A stretch of 64,000 nucleotides of DNA from Cetobacterium sp050033475 (GTDB lineage: Bacteria > Fusobacteriota > Fusobacteriia > Fusobacteriales > Fusobacteriaceae): the NCBI RefSeq assembly GCF_050033475.1, contig NZ_CP188320.1, positions 62,001-126,000 on the forward strand, given 5' to 3'. Positions 58,636-64,000 of the stretch are shown in pieces. The translations under genes were made by a program, and so were the position numbers. Within the stretch, counting starts at the first letter, position 1; each line of letters starts with the position of its first letter. The notes under the pieces are model-generated. The model worked only from the letters and a program-made list of their open reading frames with translations, did no database searches and was not told the DNA's origin.

Positions 58636-60018
58636 ATGTTAAGTAAAAAAGTAATAGAAGATATATTAAACGAAGCTTTATCCACAGGAGGAGATTTTGC
58701 AGAAGTTTTTATAGAAGATAAATCGGTAAATTCACTTTATATGGTGGATGGAAAAATAGAGCAAGCCCTATCGGGAAAAGATTATGGAATAGGGATTAGA
58801 ATTTTTAAGGATTTATTTTCTGTATATGCCTATACAAATAAAATGGATTTTGAAAATTTAATTAATACGGCTAAAAAAGCAAGTCAAGCTATTAAGGGAA
58901 CTCATGAGGATATAACAATAAATTTGATCAAACAGGACATAGAAAATCATCATAAAATTTTAATTTCTCCAAATTCAGTGGGAAAAAATTCTAAGGTGGA
59001 TATAATGAGAGAGGCCTATGGTGCTGCAAAAAATTATGATGAAGTAATTTCTCAAGTTAGAATTAATTACAGTGACTCAACTCAAAATGTTTTAATTGCA
59101 AACTCTGAAAATCTTTTTGTGGAAGATACAAGAGTTAGAACTAGAATTGGGATTGAAAGTATTGCTTCAAAGGGAACAGAAATGCAAACAGGATCTTATA
59201 GACCTGGAGCTTCAAAAGGATTTGAATTATTTGATTCCATAGATGTAAAAGAATATGGAAAAGAAGCTTCAAGAATTGCAAAGACAATGTTAGGAGCTAA
59301 ATATGCACCGTCAGGAAAAATGCCAGTTATTATAGATAATAAATTTGGTGGAGTTATTTTCCATGAGGCCTGTGGACATGGATTGGAAGCCACAAGTGTT
59401 GCAAAGGGACTTTCAGTTTTTGCAGGAAAATTAGGAGAAAAAATTGCTAGTGATGTGGTTTCTGCTGTGGATGATGGAACTTTACCAAATGAATGGGGAT
59501 CATCAAATGTGGATGATGAGGGACATGTAACTCAAAGAAATTTACTTATAGAAAATGGAATTTTAAAGGGATATATGATTGATAAATTAAATGGAAGAAG
59601 AATGGGCATGGCAGCCACAGGAAGTTCAAGAAGAGAATCATATAAATTTGCACCAACTTCAAGAATGACAAATACATTTATTCTTCCTGGAGAATCCTCT
59701 TTAGATGAAATGATAAAAAATACAGAAAAAGGAATCTATGCAAAATATATGGGTGGAGGTTCTGTAAATCCATCTACTGGAGATTTTAATTTTTCTGTGA
59801 TGGAAGGATATATTGTTGAAAATGGAGAAATTAAAGAACCTATTAGAGGAGCAACTTTAATTGGAAATGGACCAGAGTCTTTAAAATTAATTGATATGGT
59901 CGGAAATAATTTAGACCATGGACAGGGAATGTGTGGATCTGTTTCAGGAAGTATTCCTGCAAATGTTGGTCAGCCATCCATAAGAATTAAGGAAATTGTT
60001 GTTGGAGGAAGAGATTAA
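58636..60018 (+). CDS. tldD: Metalloprotease subunit TldD
   Basis: The 460-residue protein is TldD, the Zn subunit of the TldD-TldE protease that trims peptides such as microcin B17 and CcdA. The metal site HEACGHGLE is at ~243-251, and the C-terminal GMCGSVSGSIP holds the further Cys ligand. AGGAGG precedes the ATG. TldE is encoded directly downstream after a small hairpin. No modified-peptide precursor gene was recognised nearby. Confidence 0.93.
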   Translation: MLSKKVIEDILNEALSTGGDFAEVFIEDKSVNSLYMVDGKIEQALSGKDYGIGIRIFKDLFSVYAYTNKMDFENLINTAKKASQAIKGTHEDITINLIKQDIENHHKILISPNSVGKNSKVDIMREAYGAAKNYDEVISQVRINYSDSTQNVLIANSENLFVEDTRVRTRIGIESIASKGTEMQTGSYRPGASKGFELFDSIDVKEYGKEASRIAKTMLGAKYAPSGKMPVIIDNKFGGVIFHEACGHGLEATSVAKGLSVFAGKLGEKIASDVVSAVDDGTLPNEWGSSNVDDEGHVTQRNLLIENGILKGYMIDKLNGRRMGMAATGSSRRESYKFAPTSRMTNTFILPGESSLDEMIKNTEKGIYAKYMGGGSVNPSTGDFNFSVMEGYIVENGEIKEPIRGATLIGNGPESLKLIDMVGNNLDHGQGMCGSVSGSIPANVGQPSIRIKEIVVGGRD

Positions 60019-60022
60019 ATAA

Positions 60023-60046
60023 AAAACTCCGACGGTCGGAGTTTTT
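60023..60046 (+). terminator. Hairpin between tldD and tldE
   Basis: ACTCCGAC and GTCGGAGT pair with a one-base centre and T residues follow. The core is the same as in the hairpin at 55282. It may reduce tldE relative to tldD. Confidence 0.75.
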
Positions 60047-60071
60047 AAAATTTTTTTAATTGGAGGATAAA

Positions 60072-61412
60072 ATGGAAGTTAAATTATTTATAGATAAAGT
60101 TTTCGAAAAAGCAAAAGAAATGAATTTAAATGAATTTGAAATATATTATACTTTTTCAGAAAGTAATTCAATTAAAGTTTTTAAGGGAACATTGGATAGT
60201 TATTCAGATAATCAAAATCAAGGAATTTCTTTTAGAACTAAAGTTGGAGATAAAATGGGATATTCCTATACAGAATCTTTAGAGGAAGAGGAAATTTTAC
60301 CTTTAATTGAAGGGGCCATTGAAAATGGAAAGGTAATTGAAAACGAGGATATTGTTGATATTTATGGGGAAAAAAGAGAGTATGTTCCTGTGGAATCATA
60401 TAATCCAGAGTTAGATAAAATTACAACAGAGGAAAAAATAGAATTTTTATTGGCAGCGGAGAAAGCGGCTTTAGATTATGATACTAGAGTAAAAAGCGTA
60501 AATTATTGTCTTTTTGGAAGTGGAAAATCTGAAAGAAGAATAAAAAATAGTAAGGGATTGGATTTACATGACATTGGAAACTATGCCTATAGTTATTTAG
60601 CTGTGGTTGTAGAGGAAGATGGAGTTGTAAAAAATGATTCTGACTATGTTGTTTCTAGAGAATTTAAAGATTTTAATCCTGAGAAGTTAGGAGAAAATGC
60701 AGCAAAAAAAGCTTTAAAAAAATTAGGAGCAATAAATGGTGAAACAAAGGTTCTTCCAGTGGTTATTTCCAATGAAGCTTTTTCAGATTTATTAGAGGCC
60801 ATGAGTGGAATATTCTCAGCTGAAAATATTCAAAAGGGAATTTCTAAGTTTAAGGGAAAAATCGGAGAAAAAGTTGCCTTTGAAAAATTCAATTTAATAG
60901 ATAATCCTCATTTAAAAGATGGATATGGAAGTGCATCATTTGATAGTGAAGGAGTTCCAACTGAATATAAGGAATTAATTAAGGATGGAATTTTACAGGG
61001 ATATTTATATAATTTAAAAACTGCTAAAAAGGATGGAGTTAAAACAACTGGAAATGGGGCCAAGGGAGGATATAAAGGTACCATGGGAATATCTCCATTT
61101 AATTTATATGTGGAAAATGGAAATAAATCCTTTGAAGAAATGGTAAGTTCTATAAAGGATGGAGTTTTAATAGATAGTTTTGCAGGATTACATTCAGGAT
61201 TAAATGGAATTTCAGGAGATTTTTCCTTGGCCTCAGAGGGATATATTATAAAGGATGGAAAAATAGACAAACCTTTAAATCAAATAACTGTTGCTGGAAA
61301 TTTCTTCCAACTTTTATTAGATATTGAAGAAATTGCAGGAGATTTAAAATTTAATTTATCTGGAGTTGGATCTCCAAGTATATTAGTTAAGGAATTAAAT
61401 ATTGCATCATAA
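60072..61412 (+). CDS. tldE: Metalloprotease subunit TldE/PmbA
   Basis: The 446-residue protein is homologous to TldD but lacks the HExxxH zinc site, as expected for the TldE/PmbA partner that forms the heterodimeric protease. Conserved segments include KTTGNGAKGGYKGTMGISPFN and LHSGLNGISGDFSLASEGY. ATG 60072 with GGAGG is used in preference to an upstream TTG. It ends before the DUF4396 gene. Confidence 0.9.
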   Translation: MEVKLFIDKVFEKAKEMNLNEFEIYYTFSESNSIKVFKGTLDSYSDNQNQGISFRTKVGDKMGYSYTESLEEEEILPLIEGAIENGKVIENEDIVDIYGEKREYVPVESYNPELDKITTEEKIEFLLAAEKAALDYDTRVKSVNYCLFGSGKSERRIKNSKGLDLHDIGNYAYSYLAVVVEEDGVVKNDSDYVVSREFKDFNPEKLGENAAKKALKKLGAINGETKVLPVVISNEAFSDLLEAMSGIFSAENIQKGISKFKGKIGEKVAFEKFNLIDNPHLKDGYGSASFDSEGVPTEYKELIKDGILQGYLYNLKTAKKDGVKTTGNGAKGGYKGTMGISPFNLYVENGNKSFEEMVSSIKDGVLIDSFAGLHSGLNGISGDFSLASEGYIIKDGKIDKPLNQITVAGNFFQLLLDIEEIAGDLKFNLSGVGSPSILVKELNIAS

Positions 61413-61489
61413 ATAGAGGAATATTAGAAGGAAATAGTCGTTTTATTAGGTATAGAAAACCAGAAAAAATTTTGGAGGGAAGTGAGAAT

Positions 61490-62272
61490 ATGCCTAGTAA
61501 AATTGGGAATATTTCCTTTGATAGTCTATCGACAGCATTTGTTATTTTAGGAGTTATTTCATTTTTAATAATTTTATTGGATATAAAAAAACATCCGCAG
61601 AAGGAAATGCCTATTATGAATTATGTTTGGCCAATAAATGGTTTATGGGGTAGTATATTTGTTTTATGGGCTTATTTTACCATTGGAAAACATAGAAAAA
61701 TGGATATGTCAGGAATGAAAATGGACATGGATATGAAGATGGATGACATGGGAAATATGAAAATGGATAAAGATTGTCATATGGATATGTCAGATATGAA
61801 GATGGAAAAAGAAATATCCAATGAATATTCGGCTTTCTGGCAAGGGGTTATAGCAGATACTTTACACTGTGGAGCTGGTTGTTCCTTGGCAGATTTAGTA
61901 GGACCATGGATTTTTTTAATTATTCCTTTTACTCTTTTTGGTCAGTTAACCTATGGAGAATGGGTAGTGGACTTTATTTTAGCATTAGTTATAGGTGCAA
62001 CATTTCAATATGGAGCAATTTCTCCTATGTTAAATAAAAAAGGTAAGGATGTTTGGTTAAAGGCTTTGAAGATTGATTTTCTTTCTTTAACAGCTTGGCA
62101 AATAGGAATGTATGGTTGGATGGGATTTGCAACATTTTATTTATTTGGAAGATTTACTCCCTTTGATATGGAGTTTTGGTTTATGATGCAAATTGCAATG
62201 TGTTGTGGATTTATAACATCTTATCCAATGAATTGGATTTTAGTAAAATTAGGAATAAAAATGGGAATGTAA
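61490..62272 (+). CDS. DUF4396-family membrane protein with Met-rich metal-binding loop
   Basis: The 260-residue membrane protein has the DUF4396 signature DTLHCGAGCSLADLVGPW and about five or six membrane helices. Between the second and third helices is an insert of ~35 residues dominated by Met, Asp and Lys (MDMSGMKMDM and similar repeats) with His and Cys, the kind of sequence that binds Cu(I). The family is often found near copper or silver genes. GGAGGG precedes the ATG at 61490. The function is unknown; copper handling is inference. Confidence 0.8.
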   Translation: MPSKIGNISFDSLSTAFVILGVISFLIILLDIKKHPQKEMPIMNYVWPINGLWGSIFVLWAYFTIGKHRKMDMSGMKMDMDMKMDDMGNMKMDKDCHMDMSDMKMEKEISNEYSAFWQGVIADTLHCGAGCSLADLVGPWIFLIIPFTLFGQLTYGEWVVDFILALVIGATFQYGAISPMLNKKGKDVWLKALKIDFLSLTAWQIGMYGWMGFATFYLFGRFTPFDMEFWFMMQIAMCCGFITSYPMNWILVKLGIKMGM

Positions 62273-62274
62273 AA

Positions 62275-62306
62275 ATAAGGAGGGATTCAATTGAATCCCT
62301 CCTTAT
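62275..62306. terminator. Bidirectional terminator between DUF4396 and pilin-like genes
   Basis: ATAAGGAGGGATTCA and its inverted copy meet around a minimal AT centre; both convergent genes end here. Confidence 0.85.
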
Positions 62307-62796
62307 TCCATGTTATTGTTAAAGAATTTGTTTTTTGATAGAGTTCATTTTGTAAATTTTGTATATTATTTGGAGAATTAATTCTATGAACAATTGTATT
62401 TTTTATTCTAGTTCCATCTGGATTTGCAATTTTATCTTTTTTCAGTTCGTAGGCCGTTTCAATATTATTTGTATTTCTTTCAATGGTTGTTTCCCAAGAA
62501 TCTAAATTTAAATCTAAGGAACCATCACTGATATTTTTAAAACTTTTATTAACTTTATTTCCCCTTTGTACAAAAAAATCTATTGCTTCTTCTTGAGTTC
62601 CAGAAAAGGTTTCATCTAAGGTATGGGTTAATTGAAAGGAATTTCGTTGTTTTCCTTGGTTATCAATAATAGTTAAAATATCCGACTCAGCAATAACTGT
62701 TGCAGTAACAGTTATATCAATAGTTGCTGTGGAGGACTGTCCATAAAGGCTTTGTAGAAATAAAAGAAAGATAGTAATATAAAAAAAAGGTTTCAT
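62287..62796 (-). CDS. Exported fimbrial-subunit-like protein
   Basis: The 169-residue protein has a signal peptide (~1-19, ending SLYG) and a mature start QSSTATIDITVTATVIAESD, the alternating pattern of pilin N-terminal strands. The chain is beta-rich and ends in ITWNKEGFN. It is the last of at least three minus-strand genes including a chaperone-like protein, which is the order of fimbrial operons. Pilin identity is inferred from these features only. Confidence 0.55.
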   Translation of the reverse strand: MKPFFYITIFLLFLQSLYGQSSTATIDITVTATVIAESDILTIIDNQGKQRNSFQLTHTLDETFSGTQEEAIDFFVQRGNKVNKSFKNISDGSLDLNLDSWETTIERNTNNIETAYELKKDKIANPDGTRIKNTIVHRINSPNNIQNLQNELYQKTNSLTITWNKEGFN

Positions 62797-62879
62797 AATA
62801 TCACATCCTAGAATTTATTTCCCCCTTTTTAAAAGTTTTAGAAATATTCTAGAGGATTATTAAAAAACCTTTTTTTATT

Positions 62880-63599
62880 TTAAAGCTTTATTGTTTGTAA
62901 AAGATTTCTATCAAGGGTTTCTTTAACTTCAATTTTCCAAACATCTCCCTTTTTCTTAAATTGTTCTAAGGGTATATCAAAGGATTTTGTTTGTAGAGCA
63001 GGAAGAACACCACCATATATTGTGGCTCTTTCTCCACGATTTCCAGTTACTTCAATCATGTATCTTACAAATCTTTTTTCAGTTCGATTATTTATAAAAC
63101 CTTTGAAATGAACTTTTCCATCCTTTTCATAGAATTCATATTTTTCTAATTTTAATTTAGCCGGAAGATCTCCTACCCATCCAAGCATTTCAATATGCAT
63201 ATTAATTCCAACGGTTGTTCCTGTTGTTATAGCTCCCTCTTTTCCTTCTACAATTCCTGGGACAGTTACACTATTTACAGCAAGATAAAAACTATAATCA
63301 CCAATTTTTGCATCTTTAGGGGATTTAGCGTAGAGTTTTAATTTTTTACTTTCTCCATTTTTTATGGTCATAAATTTTGGTTCAAATTCAATCCATTTAT
63401 CCATGGATTTTTCTGGATTTCTTCCTGGAAGTATGGCAAAACGATAACGGATTGTTTTACCGGTTTTATTTTCAAAGGTATATTCTTGAAATCCTCCATC
63501 TCCATCTATTCTTTTTCCAAAACCATCGGGACTTATATGAAAAGAATAGGCAAGTATATTTATAAAAAATAGTAGTAATAGTATGTAAAGTTTTTTCAT
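62880..63599 (-). CDS. Exported PapD-like fimbrial chaperone candidate
   Basis: The 239-residue protein has a signal peptide (~1-18) and an N-terminal immunoglobulin-like domain (YTFENKTGKTIRYRFAILP, ending KLKLYAKSPKDAKIGDYSFYLAVNS), then a second domain with LKLEKYEFYEKDGKVHFKGFINNRTEKRF. This two-domain plan is that of periplasmic pilus or spore-coat-type chaperones. Its start overlaps the stop of the upstream gene as TAATG, so they are translationally coupled. Confidence 0.6.
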   Translation of the reverse strand: MKKLYILLLLFFINILAYSFHISPDGFGKRIDGDGGFQEYTFENKTGKTIRYRFAILPGRNPEKSMDKWIEFEPKFMTIKNGESKKLKLYAKSPKDAKIGDYSFYLAVNSVTVPGIVEGKEGAITTGTTVGINMHIEMLGWVGDLPAKLKLEKYEFYEKDGKVHFKGFINNRTEKRFVRYMIEVTGNRGERATIYGGVLPALQTKSFDIPLEQFKKKGDVWKIEVKETLDRNLLQTIKL

Positions 63600-64000
63600 T
63601 AGAATTTTCCTCCTTGATTAGAATCTATAAGCAAAATATTTAAATAAGCACTACCATTATATTCTCCTATGGCCCCAGGTTGTAAACTAATTTTAGCTGG
63701 AAGTTTAAAAAAATTATTTTCTTTTATAGGAGTTTCTAAAGTTACTTTTAATAAATTTGTACCATTTGATAAATTTATATCTTTATTGACGTAATCTATA
63801 AAAATAGTTTTATTAGTATTATAAAATGCAATTGAACCAAAGGCCTCACCTTGAACATTTCCTTGGGAATCAATATTTAAAGTTCCAAAATCAATATTCT
63901 CAAGCAAATATTCTAATGAATCATCTCCCTCTGTAAACCCTCTCATTTCAATAACTCCAGGAATTTTATAAGTATTATCATTATTTTCATAATAAATTTT
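63599..64000 (-). CDS. Fimbrial or surface protein, C-terminal fragment (5' end outside window)
   Basis: The frame is open from the right edge on the minus strand to the stop at 63599, giving at least 133 residues. It is beta-rich (FGSIAFYNTNKTIFIDYVNKD, LLKVTLETPIKENNFF), with a tail NGSAYLNILLIDSNQGGKF. An internal ATG at 63946 lies in the frame but codons continue upstream without a stop. It precedes the chaperone-like gene by an overlapping stop/start. It resembles a CS1- or DUF4402-type subunit, but the family is not certain. Confidence 0.55.
   Translation of the reverse strand, partial: KIYYENNDNTYKIPGVIEMRGFTEGDDSLEYLLENIDFGTLNIDSQGNVQGEAFGSIAFYNTNKTIFIDYVNKDINLSNGTNLLKVTLETPIKENNFFKLPAKISLQPGAIGEYNGSAYLNILLIDSNQGGKF

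Noticed and set aside
55282..60046. Nearly the same ACTCCGAC hairpin at 55282 and 60023 as a mobile repeat
   Set aside because: Both are simple terminators with T tracts after genes, and only 8 bp of stem are shared; coincidence or a favoured terminator core is enough.
1..64000. tRNA, rRNA, prophage, transposase or restriction genes
   Set aside because: None was recognised in coding or spacer sequence; short RNAs without strong motifs could be missed by eye.

Overview
The window is AT-rich DNA (roughly 27-28% G+C by eye) from a Gram-negative, strictly fermentative bacterium that looks like a member of the Fusobacteriota (Cetobacterium, Ilyobacter, Propionigenium or Fusobacterium-like). The reasons are the base composition, A-rich coding strands, lipoproteins and an outer-membrane barrel, [FeFe]-hydrogenase maturases, and a membrane-anchored AraC regulator with a PL8-type lyase as known from Fusobacteriota. 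The genus assignment is inference.

Layout. 1-5 kb: end of an unknown gene, a MOSC-CutC pair, an exported FMN/FAD reductase and an AbgT-type transporter. 5-9 kb: membrane protein, MATE pump, GNAT, then asnA preceded by an Asn-codon-rich leader ORF and a terminator, which looks like ribosome-mediated attenuation. 9-12.5 kb: hydE-hydG-hydF. 12.5-17 kb: a replication and partition module: a glycine-zipper lipoprotein gene, 15-bp iterons, repA, parA and parB. Housekeeping-type genes on both sides suggest a large secondary replicon (chromid or megaplasmid), and third-codon composition appears to flip at this point. 17-19.5 kb: a preQ1-like riboswitch before a nucleoside hydrolase and a YhhQ-type queuosine-precursor transporter. 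19.5-24 kb: a small Ala-rich lipoprotein, then GNAT, DUF2147 and a single-module NRPS (C-A-PCP) whose adenylation pocket reads like an asparagine code.

23.7-34 kb, mostly minus strand: two tandem exported amidohydrolases, a sugar ABC importer without its ATPase, a FrnE-like thiol oxidoreductase plus flavodoxin under a 12-bp inverted repeat, an ABC-F protein and a dicarboxylate/amino-acid symporter. 34-41 kb: a short HTH regulator, an aconitase-like hydratase divergent from a CitMHS transporter and a GntR/FCD regulator with two candidate operators, then BrnQ. 41-46.4 kb: a glycosaminoglycan-type cluster (binding lipoprotein, intracellular PL8-like lyase, membrane AraC regulator). 46.5-55.3 kb: a sigma-4-like protein, an outer-membrane barrel, an amino-acid binding protein, a TrxR-like flavoprotein lacking CxxC, ABC-F, small secreted proteins, a two-component system and DUF309. 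55.3-58.3 kb: a guanine riboswitch controlling a purine deaminase-like enzyme and a purine permease. 58.6-64 kb: TldD/TldE, a Met-rich DUF4396 membrane protein, and a fimbria-like secreted operon running off the right edge.

Several loci share a theme: small regulatory RNAs or leader elements with intrinsic terminators in front of nucleobase or amino-acid genes (asnA, queuosine salvage, guanine use). No tRNA, rRNA, CRISPR array, intact insertion sequence or prophage was recognised. All functions are assigned by reading motifs; no database search was possible.
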